Shown here: positions 20,357 through 32,038 of the stretch, piece by piece
How positions within the stretch are numbered: position 1 is the stretch's first letter
How the letters are laid out: each line of letters starts with the position of its first letter
Assembly (NCBI GenBank): GCA_047967505.1
Contig: CM106539.1
From: Dipteris shenzhenensis
Taxonomy: Eukaryota; Polypodiophyta; Polypodiopsida; Gleicheniales
Reading direction: 5' to 3' (one strand)
Length of the DNA: 64,000 bases
Program-made: the position numbers and the translations under genes
Notes under the pieces: model-generated
Database searches by the model: none
What the model was told of the DNA's origin: nothing
What the model saw: only the letters and a program-made list of their open reading frames with translations

Positions 20357-22520
20357 TGGAAGGGATGAGTAGAAGCTCGTCCGATGATGCACCAATGCTC
20401 GGGAGCACAAAGTGGCTTACGGAGAGATTATACTATCATTGCACTCATTGCAAGTGAGAAGTATGACATCAACATCGTATTATCATGTGCCACTTGTGGA
20501 TGTATGGGGAGGAGCCCGAACCAGTACCCATCATTGGTGTTGCACGTGTTGATGGACTATCAGTAAGTCAAAGCTATTTAAGTTCGCAATCTTATTGGAT
20601 AGCAGGAAATACAAGATCTTATATTTACACAAAATCTTAAAACAAGATGAGGAGTCTGACAAGGGTACGCATGTACCTTCACACTTTCAGCAAGACTATA
20701 GTCTCCGGATGATGACGAGGGTATGGTCGACATGATGGATTCTATTTTTAGGGGCACTACATCCCACGTACACGTGATGTCAGAGTCTGAGGTCAAAATG
20801 CGAGAGTTGCAATCAGCACAATTGTACGAGGGTGCTAGGATGTGTAAACTATGTGCTTGTCTCTTAATCTTGAATCTGCAAGTAAAGTATGGGTGGTCGG
20901 ATTCAAGTGTCTCGACCTTAATGAGGTTAGCTCTTGCTTTAATTTGACTCATTATTTGGATATTGCTTGTTTTGAGAATTATCATGTTTGTTTTGAGAAT
21001 CATCATTTGGATAGTGTATACCGAATCATCATTGTTCGAAGCATATGTATGTTTGAATTGTCATAGGTTGCTCCAGAAGATGTTGCCTACACCAAATACC
21101 ATGCCCGCATCAAGAGATGAAGTGAAAAAGATGCTAACAATGGTGGGTATGGATTATGATACCATCCATACTTGCCGTAATGATTGTATTCTCTTTCATC
21201 ATGAGAATGGAGATTTGGCTAGTTGTCGAAAGTGTGGGGAACAACAATATAGAGATGACTTGTAGGGTAAGCGGATATCGGTAAAGGTCTTGAGACACTT
21301 TCCCATCATTGCAAGAATACAACACATGTTATGATGCAAATCCATAGTGGAGTTGATGACATGGCATGCATCTCATCGGTCCACTGATGACACATTGAGG
21401 ATTCTCGCAGATTGTGTAGCTTGGAAGCACATAGATAATCAGTGGCCAGAATTCGCAAGGGAGCCATGCAACTTACATCTTGGGCTCGCCATGGACGGCA
21501 TGAATCCTTTTGGGTTACGCTTGACATCTTGGTTGACATGGCCCATAGTCGTGGTGAATTACAATATCCCACCATGGCTAATAATAAAAAACGGACACCT
21601 CATGCTTGCACTACTTGTGCCAGGAAAGTAGAAGGCAAAAAATATGGATGTACACGTACATGGCACCTTTGATAGAGGAGTTACAGATATTATGGAGAGG
21701 AGTGTAGGTCTTTGATATTTCCAAAGCTCCTAGACATACCAATGATATTTTGGTCAGGGGTATCTTGATGTGGACCATGCATGACTACCCAGGATATGGA
21801 GAGTGCGCAAGTATGTGGTTGTGTCTCTACGTGTATAATGAGGGATTATGCTTTTATGACTCTCTTTCGCACGCATGTCTTATACTAACACATTCATGCA
21901 CGCGTGCAGGACTTGTTACAAGTGGGTACCACGCTTGTCCTATTTGTGGACCAGGTTTGAAATCACTTGCACGCTACTCCAAACATATGAGGAAAAATGT
22001 TTATGAAGGTCATGCTCGATACCTTCCACTCGACCATCTCGCACGTGGAGGCCAACTTGATCCACCACCATCATATTTGAAGGCAAGTGACTGGATTCAA
22101 GCTTGGAGGGTGAATGGAGAGGAACCTCCTCCTGATATGAAGAGGCTATCGATCTTTCACGAGCTTCCTTATTGGGGTCAGTTACAAATCAATCATCTCT
22201 TGGATCCCATGCATATCTTCAAGAATGTGGGGGCTACTATTTGGGCACACTTGGTTCCAAAGACTTGAGAGAAGTGCGAGAAGACTTGCGTGCTATGAAT
22301 AGGATGTCTTGTTTGTGGCCCCAAGTGCATGCTTTGGGAAAAGTTGTCCTCCCGAAAGCAACGTGGATCCTCTCTATGAGGGAGGAGGTAGTGATCAAGG
22401 CAGACATTGCCTCTTTTCAAACACCGACAGGGTACATGCATTGCTTGAAAGGAGCATTTTCAAAGGACAATAAACTTAGTGGGCTCAAGTCCCATGATTA
22501 GCACAAGGTCTTATAGGTAT
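20357..22520 (+). pseudogene. tnp2: Tnp2-type CACTA transposase, 5' part and catalytic core, copy A
   Basis: Plus strand, interrupted by introns. Exon 1 is MEGMSRSSSDDAP...ERLYYHCTHCK at 20357-20445, ending in CAA|GTGAGA. The region 20700-20930 reads VDMMDSIFRGTTSHVHV and LYEGARMCKLCA. 21066-21300 reads MLPTPNTMPASRDEVKK, DYDTIHTCRNDCILF and SCRKCG, then VLRHFPIIARIQ. 21347-21640 carries LADCVAWKHID and GLAMDGMNPFG, the first conserved Asp block of Tnp2. 21750-22260 carries MWTMHDYPGYG, HACPICG and QINHLLDPMHIFKNV. The last exon ends LSGLKSHD. Here TGG and CAG of copy B are both TAG, so two extra stops precede the donor. A stop at about 21265 also breaks it. Tnp2 is the DDE-type transposase of CACTA elements; this copy is inactive. 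Confidence 0.85.
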
Positions 22521-22630
22521 TCTAAGTAGAATTAGTGTACCGATAATTGTGATGCATTAGCATAATTATGATTATGTTATATTGTTAACATGACTTCTTT
22601 GTTGCTTTGATAGTTCATCCTCCCAATTAC

Positions 22631-24115
22631 CTAGGGGGAGGGGAGATTGTACCCAGTCTGCTGTCGCTCTCGTGGTGTGATTGTGCTTTTCTTCTCCAAT
22701 TGATTAAGTGGTGAATTTGTGTGAAAAGAATTACCTTTTGGTTTTAGTGGTATCAGAGCCTAAGTCATGCTCTTGTGGAGGGAAGAAAAGAAAAATTGTG
22801 TGACAAGAGCTCCTCAGAGTGGTCGAATCAGAAGATTCTTCAAAGAGCTTGCCTCGAAGCCCACGACATTAAGGTTGAGATCAGTACTCAAAAAGTACGC
22901 ATGTTCTAAACTCTGGAGAACCTGCTAGAGCCCTGATTCAAGATTTGGCACTAAACCCACATAGTTTGCACTGCCTGCAACTCTAAGCAGCCGTTCCAAG
23001 AAAAAAAGTCACCTCCAAGCCTTGGACCATGAACCGCATGCATGTTTGTAGACCTTACCTTGCAATAAACAGCCGTCTCTGCCTCAGGAGACTCTCGCTG
23101 CACACGTTTCAGCCTCTGTGGAACTTCGTCAGGTTTGGACTTTGCCAGCTTTCACCAACCACCTTTATGCTTCGGAGTTTGCCTTGCATGCCCCGTGATG
23201 GCGAACCTACAGTCTCTAGTCTTCTAACTCCACGCACAGTCTCACAGTCCTAATACATCAAGGCAGCAGTAGACTCTGGCCTTCAGGCCTCTGACAATGT
23301 AGACAGCAGTAGATTCCACGCCATCATTTTTAGGGGAAACAGTCTTTGCAGAGCCATTTTCTCACCGCATGTAGTCCTTATAGCACAAATGACACAGGAC
23401 AAACATATTAGCCTTCGCGCGCACCATCCTACCATGTCCTCATGGACTTTGGAATGATGGGACACAACCCATAAAGAAGAAACAGAGCCCTCCTTTACTA
23501 ATGTCCTCGAGCTACAAATGGCACACAATAGAATGTTTCCTTCCAAATTCTTACCAAGGTTTCCAAGAAACTTCTTGAGCTTGACACCCCGCCTTAGCAA
23601 GTACTAGCTTCTTGGCAGTATCATCATCCAAATCAAAGAACCCTCTCATAAGATTCTTGGCCAAGGCATCCACATAGGAAGGGGAACCTGTGCCTGGCTA
23701 GTGTCTGCATGTACCTTCTCCAAATGAGCTTCCCCTTCAAGCACACTCCCTGTCTCTTTGCAGCCCCTTTAGACATTGAATGCTCCTCAATCTTGCCTTC
23801 TACAATCTTCACACATAGGCACTTCGCCCACACCTAGAGCACCTCCCACTAGTAGCCACAACACTCATGCATAGGCTGACTCTCAAGATGAAGCTCAACT
23901 CTATCCAAAGCAAAAAGCCAAGGAGGTGTGGAATTCACACTAGTAGGAAACCCACGCATTGCTCCTATTGATGCTATTGTATGGTCATGGGTTTCAAAAC
24001 ACAATAACCTCTCAAAGAAGGTGTCCTTGAAGAACAATGTAACTTTCCCACCATTAACTTGGTGAAGATACCAACCATTGAATGCAAGTGAGCTATAACT
24101 AGTTTGTTTCAAGAA
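22631..24115 (+). mobile_element. Decayed LTR-retrotransposon remnant with tRNA-Met primer-binding site
   Basis: Similarity to copy B ends at about 22630. The following sequence leads to TGGTATCAGAGC at 22748-22759, the 12-base primer-binding site complementary to plant initiator tRNA-Met. The LTR would be the 100-120 bp before it, but I see no clear TG...CA ends. Sequence up to about 24115 may be old gag-pol. The frames are short and I recognise no domain in them. Confidence 0.5.
22748..22759 (+). other. Primer-binding site (initiator tRNA-Met)
   Basis: TGGTATCAGAGC is the standard plant Ty1/copia- and Ty3/gypsy-type primer-binding site. It is a perfect 12-base match; no other retroelement hallmark adjoins it. 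Confidence 0.65.
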
Positions 24116-26420
24116 ATGGATTCAAACCCAGATATTGAGTTAACAATAAAGTGAAGGTACTTGAAAAGTATGTTGTATCTCACTTGGGTTATATATTTAA
24201 ATGCTTGTAAATGTTATGGAATGTGGAGATCTATTCAGTGATCCTTTTTTCTTTATCATCTTTGCATGATATTGGCTTGTGGTTACATGTTTTGCACACA
24301 AAATAAATCTCACGAATGATGAACCTTCCAAATGCAATTGCAAACTAAACTATTGTTTCTTTCTTTCGAAAGGGACGATGACTACGCACATCTAAATATT
24401 ACAAATTACAACTTAGATGGTCGTTGGGGAGAGACTAAAATGAAAACGTTAAGACTTCACAAGCAGTTGTAGCTTGAATGAAGAGATTTTGGACTACCTT
24501 CTGATTTGCCTTCTCCTTTAGTGCTAGCCTTCGTCATGGCTAAGTCTGCCCTTCACCTTTGGAGTGCCGATAAAAACTCAGTATGAAGACTTTGTATAAA
24601 TGGATGCTCAAGTATGTGTGGGTGTGTGGATTTGTATGTGTGAGAGCATATTTTTATACTATGGTCTACACCCACTGTTGGGCATTGATGACGTCAGTGG
24701 GGATGTCATAGTAGCTAGTCCTTGCTATGCATGATGGAGTTTATGGTTTTCAACCTTGTGAGTGACTATCATGAGATTGAAACTGCACTATGTTGTGTTT
24801 TTAGAGGCTGAGCTTGGGAATGTTCCTGGATTCATCTAGGTATATACTCAATGCAACATAATTGCAAGGTTCCTTTAAAAATATGCAAATTATCAAAGTT
24901 CTTTCAAATTCTCTAATATGAAGCTAGTAATATATATACCCATGCATGCTTTTATGACTCTATACTTTTGGAAGTACAAATTAACACATTGTTATAATAT
25001 TTTAGTTTTCTAGAAATATAATGATGTTTAATGCACCATGATGATGATTCTTCAAAATATAATAATATTCAATGCATGATGTTATGTTTTAATGTGTGAT
25101 AATTATGATTCTTGGGAATAGAATAATTATAATCACCCTTTCTCCAACTACTTTATTTAAAGCTTTCACTTGAAAAACTTGAGTATCTCATGTTTTCCTT
25201 TCACTATTGCTTTTTTGAAACTCTTGTAAGATGCCCTCGGGGGGTCTACTATATGTAAATCCTCTATATCACATGTGTTCAAGGCCTAATTTAAAAGTCC
25301 CTTATTTGTGAATTTTTCATGAATAAAACACACCCTTTTTCTATTCAATTTGTGAATACTCCCTTAAATGGTACCCTTCCATATGTAAAAAGTGTACAAA
25401 AAAAGGATTTTGAAAATCCCTTCTATTGAACCCATGTGCTATGCGTACATATTTGTGAGTGACCCCCTCGAGAAGATGGCTTTGGTTAGTCTTACTTTCT
25501 AAAATCGTTGTAAGGTGTCAAGTTCTTTTTAACACCTTTATTAGGTGTCTATTGACACCATTATTAACTCTTAGAGATTTTATGAGCCATGCAAGCTTTA
25601 CTTCATTGAAGGACCAATTAAATGAAATTGAGTAAAATAGGTCTCAAATGGTAAATTAGACTTGTGCAATCTTTGATAATGTTATCAACTTGTTTTATAA
25701 TTGCACATCAATTTGCTTAAAAAAACCTTTGAAATTTTGCAAATTTTAAGAGAGTTTTATGCTTTTTGTAGGGTTCTAATTGTTATTAATAGTATTATTG
25801 ATGTTTTTAAAGACTGTCCTTTGTTTGGAGAATAAGTATACTAGTCCAAGATATGTGTTTAGAGAGGGTACCATGTATCACCTCTTAACTCAATGGAATA
25901 TGTTAATTGATATATTTCTTAATTTTCTTTGAATGTGGAGTGTCCAATTTTGCAATCTGGAGGGAACCAAAAGTGGACACCCTTGGCTTACAAGCAATCA
26001 TAGAAAATGCTACTTTTCTCACATTATGCTTTATGGTTTATGTATCTTGCAAATTTGTGGGTGTGGCTTGCTTTTACTACCCTCAAGCAATACCTCTACA
26101 CCTACATTACTTTTTGCTTTTAATCTCATGCGATTTAATGCTTCGTAGAAAATGCCACTTTTTACCTCATATGCTATAGATTTTCAAAAAATGTAACTTT
26201 TGTTCCTCTCACATTTTACGAGTCATATATGGTTTATGCTTTACAAAATCTTGATGGTCCTACTTATACTTTTTTCATTGGATGGTAATCGTATCCATTC
26301 CTTTGTACAAAAACTTTCCTCTCCTTCCAATCTATCACAAATTAATTGAAGGTAGTGCTATAATGGAGGATTGAAACCCCTTTTTGCATTTTCACATGTA
26401 ATTTAAATAAATAAATAAAG
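24116..26420. other. No gene recognised; AT-rich spacer
   Basis: Strongly AT-rich with no coding-like stretch. I see no domain in the short frames near 25907-26179. Confidence 0.55.
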
Positions 26421-26423
26421 TAA

Positions 26424-26697
26424 GTTATGTGTTTAAATTATCATTTATGGATTGAGTTATGTGTTTAAATTACCATTTATGGATTTCTTCCTACAAAACT
26501 TACCTTTTAATGGCTCAATGCCTTTAAAAATTGTATGCTTTCTCTTTTGCATCCGAAAGTGCTTGCTTTACAACTATACGAGAGGCAAAGTTGTATGCTT
26601 ACTCTTTTGCATCCAAAAGTGCTTGCTTTACAACTATACTAAAGGCAAAGTTGTACGATGTCTCTTGTGAATCCAGAAGCGCTTGCTTTTAGGAGGT
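26424..26697. repeat. Two short tandem repeats: 34-bp x2 and 60-bp x3
   Basis: GTTATGTGTTTAAATTA-CATTTATGGATT occurs twice in tandem (26424-26484). A 60-bp unit follows three times, starting TTGTATGCTT at 26531 and 26591 and TTGTACGATG at 26651. Each holds CTCTTTTGCATCC-AAAGTGCTTGCTTTACAACTATAC-type text. The third copy is more diverged and truncated. Confidence 0.8.
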
Positions 26698-26795
26698 GCT
26701 TGCTTGAAAGTTACACTAGGAGGCGTGTACACTAAGGACTATGGTGATGCTTTGTTACCACACATCTCCTGGGGCTTTAATTGTTCTTTGTTTTC

Positions 26796-27557
26796 TCATA
26801 TGAGCCGCTCATTCATGGCGAGGTGCTGCATGTAGAGAGAAGAGAAGCGTGAGGAAGTAGCTCTCAGAAACTTTGAGACACGCCTCTGCATATCACCATG
26901 AATCTGCACACCGTCGCTCCCTTCCCGGCCTGCCCCTAGATTCCCCTGATCGTTCCCGGCCACCTTCGTAGCCTCATTCACCACGTCCTTCGCCTTTTTG
27001 GTAGCGCTAGCTATGCCGGATGAAGAAACCTCACTCATCCGCTGCTTTTGGACTGTGATGCTTTCTCTCAACCCTGTGATCATGCCCTCGCACTCAGCAT
27101 TACAATGACGATCTTGGTAACGACTAGAATGCTGTCATCGCTCCTATTTGCGAGTTGCTGTGCTATAAGCGTCTGCTATTAAGTGGCATGATCACAACTT
27201 CGACCAACCAGCCAAATATCCACACTTTATTCCTATACGTATTCAGTACAAGTTTAGTTTTCGTTTGCAAAATGAGTGTACTTCTGCGACGATGGTGAAT
27301 TCGTAGCATATGTTCATCTCATCGACTCGTCGCTATAAAATGCGCAAAAATATCGATTCATGAGACGTTAAATTCTTGTTTTTTGGCCGCTCAGTGTCCC
27401 AAATGCCATCACGCAACAGCAGAAATAACTCAGCTTTTGCAACCTTATCATCCCTGAAATGAGCAATTGCGTCTTTCCTCCCTTCCATTGGAACTAGTCC
27501 CTTTTTCATGATTCTTTTTCTTTCCTTCCATCCGATTAATGTTTCTTCCATTGTCAC
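26796..27557 (-). CDS. Unrecognised two-exon gene candidate
   Basis: Two coding-like blocks on the minus strand. The upstream one (27557 to about 27390) reads MTMEETLIGWKERKRIMKKG then VPMEGRKDAIAHFRDD and AKAELFLLLRDGIWDTE. The downstream one (about 27125-26796) opens after an ACAG acceptor-like site. It reads HCNAECEGMITGLRESITV, KQRMSEVSSSG, then RRVSKFLRATSSRFSSLY and QHLAMNERLI-stop. Both blocks are charged, helix-forming and unlike the compositional frames elsewhere. I do not recognise the family. The donor of the first block is not clear, so the gene model is tentative. It could be an old pseudogene fragment. Confidence 0.3.
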
Positions 27558-28365
27558 TGGTTTCTTGATGCTTCAATTTTCTTCCATTCGTTGTCTCCAA
27601 CTTGTTATTTCACGCACGCTCGAACCTTCTTCTCCTGTTGTAATTCTTAATCTTTCTACCGATTCTAATCGTTAATTGACTTTAATTTGATTCCCTATTT
27701 TGCGTGTTTTTTGTTTGTGCTCGCTTTCTGCAAGATGCTTACTGCCGTCTTTAAACCAGACATCTGCGTCTATATTGCGCTAGTTTGATCCAATGCTGGA
27801 AACCGATTCCAGACAAAAACACATATTCTGCTCTATTTGGTGAATTTATTAAGGTCTGGTCCTTTTCACGTTTTTAATCTGCCCTTTGTTGTTCGATATA
27901 AGTGACCGGGCAGAGGTGATGGGCTAGAACGTCGACCATTTGGTCCGACCTAGATAGTCGAAGTTCCTTGAACATCAGACAGGCGCGACGTATCTTCGAC
28001 TTGTCTTAGGCGAACACCTTAAGCCTTGCATCCACTTGAAGTCTCACGTTCAACGACGAGGCGCCACCAAAGAGGAGCAGAAAGGGAATCATCGACGTAA
28101 AGGAGGGGAGGAAACCGCCGAAACTGCCTTACATACGTCGATGATGTGGGGAGGCGGTACCCTACACGTGGATGCATGAGATTCGTTGATTTGGTGTGGC
28201 TCGTTGGTGCTATGCATATTGGTGCACATTTGTTGGGGGAGGCGGGTCGTAGCGTCTGAGAGTTAGCTTCCCTTAAGGACATCAAGCTACTAGAACTTGT
28301 CCAATAAAGTGAGAAAGCCAATATGCTTTGCTATTGCATACCAAGCTAGCATCCCTTTGATCGAT

Positions 28366-28930
28366 TGAGCTCCTAGAACTTGAAGACAAAAAGGAAGCAT
28401 GCCTTCCCATTGGAGATATGAAGGAGGAAGAGTACAAGAAGATGCTGTCCTTATTTAGAGGGGATCATGACACCGATGCTAGACCCGTTCTTTTCCAATC
28501 GACAAGCGATGACACAAGAGCACATGGAGGTGCTTGTTGCATTTGTTGCATGTATTGTTATTTTCCTCTTCTTTGCGAACCATGCAATTGAACTGGCATC
28601 CTTAGAATCTAACTACTTTTTTGGTGGCTTTTGTAGATAGTGGCAATCCACAAACTCCAAGGATACATGAAAGCAACTCTACCCATGATGGAGATGGTGA
28701 TGTTGGCTGATCAGAGTTCGTTGAAAGAAGGCTAGGTGTCACTATGGAAACCTCAAGGAGTTGGTTGACACCACAAAGCACATGGTGACAAAGTTGCAAA
28801 AGTGTGAGACATCATGAAGCAACCACTTCATAGATGCACAGAAGAGCAAGGAGAAGTGCAATGCAACGCAGTTTGCACAACAAGAGGCATTGGTGAAGAG
28901 TAGGTTGGAGGTGTAATGTGAGAGCATGCT
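28366..28930 (+). pseudogene. Unrecognised gene fragment, possibly coiled-coil
   Basis: Plus-strand text reads LELEDKKEACLPIGDMK then EEEYKKMLSLFRGDHDTDA at 28370-28500. Further on it reads HMVTKLQKCETS, NHFIDAQKSKEKCNATQFAQ and QEALVKSRLEV at 28775-28915, broken by stops. The composition is coding-like and heptad-rich in the second part. No family recognised; the two blocks may or may not belong together. Confidence 0.25.
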
Positions 28931-29339
28931 AGCAGTTGCATGCCTTGCATCGCATATCGGACTCTATTAGTGCTCTCTTGGCCAAGGAAGAGATGGCAAC
29001 TGGTAGGCCTTTATTTTAAATTTTCATCATCCAAACAAAACTTTAGCTTTGCTGTTTGCATTTTCATTCTTCTAATTTTGGACTCCCAAGACTTTCGAGG
29101 CATCCCATGATGTTGCATGGAATTGTGGCCAATTACATTATATGCCTTCCATTGCTTGACAATTTTTCTAGAGCAAAGAAATGTTGATAATAGTTTCAAA
29201 TGCTTGCATGCATAGATATTACTCCACATAGCATACACTTGCACACATAGACAATAATACACAATGCATACATGGCTTTCATAGAATATAAGTATATACA
29301 CTTGGAAACAAAGATACTAGTTGACATAGCATACATAGA
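28931..29339. other. No gene recognised
   Basis: AT-rich, no domain or repeat evident. Confidence 0.5.
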
Positions 29340-29600
29340 TTCTTGCATACAAAAATATAAGTATACACATACACACTAGTATGTGTATACTTGTGTGTAT
29401 GTATACACACTAGTATACATACATGCTAGTATACAAGGAAAATATAGATAGTGGTATACATTTATCATACATAGAAAACACTAGTAAAAATAACATACAT
29501 AGACACTAGTATACATAAATACTCGTATAGATAGCATGCATACATGTACGCGTGCATGCGGGTGTGCCCACACACACACACACGCACGCACGCACATAGA
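29340..29600. repeat. ATACACTAGTATACATA simple-sequence region with (CA)n
   Basis: Imperfect repeats of CACTAGTATACATAC with many short palindromes lead into (CA)n and (CACG)n at about 29568-29597. Confidence 0.75.
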
Positions 29601-30115
29601 GAGATAATTACGTTCCCTTCCTTTGCCCCTCTTATAAAGGGGTTGCACTTAAAGAGGGATATTATTGAATGATGGTCTATTACAATAGATTCCATGAACA
29701 AGACTAGGATTATGGAGGTTCATTATTAGACTAAGATGGTCTATTACAATAAATTTCATGTGCAAGAAAGGGTGGAGCTTTACGCATCAGTAGCATTCCT
29801 TTCTATCTCAAGTATGTTTTGAACGCTTTCCAAAGCCTATTTAGTACAACGACTATTTTAGTAGTCCATTAATTGATCCATTGATTGATCTCCACACAAC
29901 TGTGTTGAATATAGTTTCAACATTGATTGATCTCCATACAAGTATGTTGAATATAGTTTCAATCCATAGAAAAGCTTGAGAACTTCAAATTTTGAGTTGA
30001 AAAGACATTCTCACAATTTGTCATTTCTTGTACTACATTCTACATCGGACTACACATTTGTTGTTTCTATCTCTTCTCATATGACATTCTACATTCGACA
30101 TTCTCCCACAAAGTC
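29601..30115. other. No gene recognised
   Basis: Contains short local duplications: GATGGTCTATTACAATA at 29670 and 29736, and TTGATTGATCTCCA-ACAA-TGTTGAATATAGTTTCAA at 29880 and 29921. No coding signal. Confidence 0.55.
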
Positions 30116-30119
30116 TTGC

Positions 30120-30500
30120 TTTCTTTCTATGTACGGTTTCTAACTCCTCCCCATCCTCCCCTCCCCTTCGCTATGGGCATCCCCCTTTTCCCTTCCCTTC
30201 CGCTTCTTCCAACTCTAACTCCTTTCCCCCACCTCTACCATCCCTTTCCCTTTGTGGGCCCCGCTCTGGGCTCTCCCTCCCCCTTCTCTCACCCACCCAG
30301 GCTGCCCAACCCCCTCCTGCTGCCCTCCCTTTCCCCCTTGTACTACTGCACTCCCCCTTCTCTCACCCACCTCCATGCTGCCCACCCCCGCCCATCACCC
30401 TCTCCTCCCCCCTTGCACCGCTGTCCTCCCCATCCCCCTCTCATCGTCCCTCCCCTTCCCTCGCCTTCCTCCCATTTTCCCCACTTCCTACCATCCCGTC
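30120..30500. repeat. C-rich polypyrimidine stretch
   Basis: CCCCTCCCC/CCCTTCC-type low complexity on the plus strand. The Pro/Ser-rich frames are compositional. Confidence 0.75.
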
Positions 30501-31480
30501 GCCCATAGCCTCACCCCCTCGAGTCATTGTTTGCTTGGGTGTAGCCATTTTTGGTGAGGTTCACAGACTTTTTTATATACAGGTATCTTGCATGACCCAT
30601 AACTTATGCATTGCTCAACGGAATTCAGCAAACTTTGTCTTCAAGTTGTAGTACACATTCCAAACTTGAACATGAGAGCAAAAATTATGGAATAAGGATT
30701 TGGAACGAGACCGTTAAAGTATTACAATTGCTATGTTGCATGTGAAGCATGCATCTTGAAGACTATAGGATATAGCAATTTATTCAAAAACATCAAAATT
30801 TTGTTCTATACATACATGCAATCAAGTAATCATTCTAAAGTACACTACGTGAGCTTCTCCTCAACCCAAGGACACACCTAAATGAGATCATTATGCATGG
30901 GTTAATGGACCTCTAATGTTGTGCTAAAGTGATGCATACCCATTTGAGGGCACGCTCCATAACTTTTTTTTGATTTGTTGAAAACCAAAACGGATTGAAA
31001 ATTTGGAATCCAAACTATTGGGACTAGTGCATGGTGGTCTTAAAACATTGATAGTTGTTTTGGTATTGGTATCTAGATTCACCCTAAAATGGAAGGAGTT
31101 GGAAAAGTGCAATTTGTGCATGTGAAAAGATATTTTAATAAATCCAACACTATTTACAATTTTGAGTTGTTTCTTTTTCCATGCACTTGCTTTCTATATG
31201 GCTCATAAGCATGCCAAAGATGATTGCATTTAATAATACACAACACCAAACCCGATAGCGTGCCCTTTGGCCTATTTGTGTTTTCAAGCATTTTAGACCA
31301 CATTGCACTTGTTTGGGATATCCAATTCTGCTGACGTGTATCGTCGGAGGGGAGGAAACCGGTAGAAATTTCACTACTCCTGTGAATTTTGAATTTTTAA
31401 ACCTCCCGCCCATCAAATCTTGGAAGATTAAGTACCTGCAACCTACCCCCGTCCTACAAATGCCCTACAACCTACACGCA
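30501..31480. other. No gene recognised
   Basis: Unremarkable AT-rich sequence; no domain seen. Confidence 0.5.
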
Positions 31481-31790
31481 CCTCGTCATGGATAGACGAT
31501 GATGTAGATGACTACCTACACTAGGTTGGGCTACTAGCAAAATCCAGTTGGTGGATTGTGTGCTCTTAGTAGTGATAGGCACCCAGAGTCACACAACTGA
31601 CACAAGATCTTGGCTCCAATGACCAAGAAATTCTAGCATGGCAACCATCTAATCGTACGTCATGGCTAGACGATGATGTAGATGACTGCCTACACTAGGT
31701 TGGGCTACCAACAAAATGCAGCTGGTGGATTGTGTGCTCTTAGCAATGATAGGCACCCAGAGTCGCACAACTGACATAAGAAACGAAGGG
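31481..31790. repeat. Tandem duplication, period about 174 bp
   Basis: CATGGATAGACGATGATG at 31487 and CATGGCTAGACGATGATG at 31661 start two copies. Both continue through TAGATGACTxCCTACACTAGG and GATAGGCACCCAGAGTC. Confidence 0.85.
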
Positions 31791-31814
31791 AGAAAGAGTG
31801 GGAGGGCAGAAAGT

Positions 31815-31835
31815 GTAGCTATATAAAGGCCTTAA
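31815..31835 (+). promoter_or_regulatory. TATA-box-like site
   Basis: GCTATATAAAGGCC at about 31818-31831. It is followed by a CT-rich stretch (31850-31900) like a transcription start region or an LTR U3/R border. No gene downstream is recognisable. Confidence 0.25.
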
Positions 31836-31964
31836 GGGCAGAGAAACAATTCAATACCCCCTTCCACACCCTCTCCAAGCCCCCTTCTACCCCTATGATG
31901 AATCTTTTGTTGCAACCTTGATGCCTCTTCATAATGCTGCCCAAGTCATGGGATCCATTGTTTT

Positions 31965-32038
31965 CCTTGGCTCTCCATCCTGCAACACTCCACCAGCCAT
32001 AGCCATGACCAAGGGAGTTGCAGGATGGAGAGCCAAGG
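31965..32038. repeat. Fold-back with a perfect 22-bp stem
   Basis: CCTTGGCTCTCCATCCTGCAAC (31965-31986) and its exact reverse complement (32017-32038) flank a 30-nt loop. A third copy of the right arm, followed by GGGAAACGGGTC, occurs at about 32192-32221. The element was therefore part of a direct duplication as well. Either a small inverted-repeat insertion or a rearrangement scar. Confidence 0.8.

Larger units (their letters stand above)
14116..22630. mobile_element. CACTA (En/Spm-like) transposon copy A, right end missing
   Basis: The left terminus is CACTACAAGGCATAGGCCC at 14116. The 14-mer cluster (14246-14363) follows, then the TnpA-like gene on minus (14684-16192, putative 5' exon 19588-19625), the satellite-filled intron, a second 14-mer cluster (20149-20249), and tnp2 on plus (20357-22520). 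Similarity to copy B ends at about 22630, where unrelated LTR-retrotransposon-like sequence starts. The DUF4218 exons, right subterminal repeats and right terminus are therefore absent. The visible 8.5 kb plus the missing 3' part would give an element of about 11 kb. Confidence 0.8.

Noticed and set aside
11496-22630. 11496-22630 as one complete CACTA element
   Set aside because: A second CACTA-start terminus sits at 14116 in the same orientation, and the tnp2 3' half at 12032-13815 points the opposite way from the tnp2 5' half at 20357-22520. They belong to different copies.
22631-24115. Complete LTR retrotransposon after the CACTA element
   Set aside because: Only the primer-binding site is convincing. 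No LTR ends, gag or pol domain can be read, so it is reported as a remnant only.
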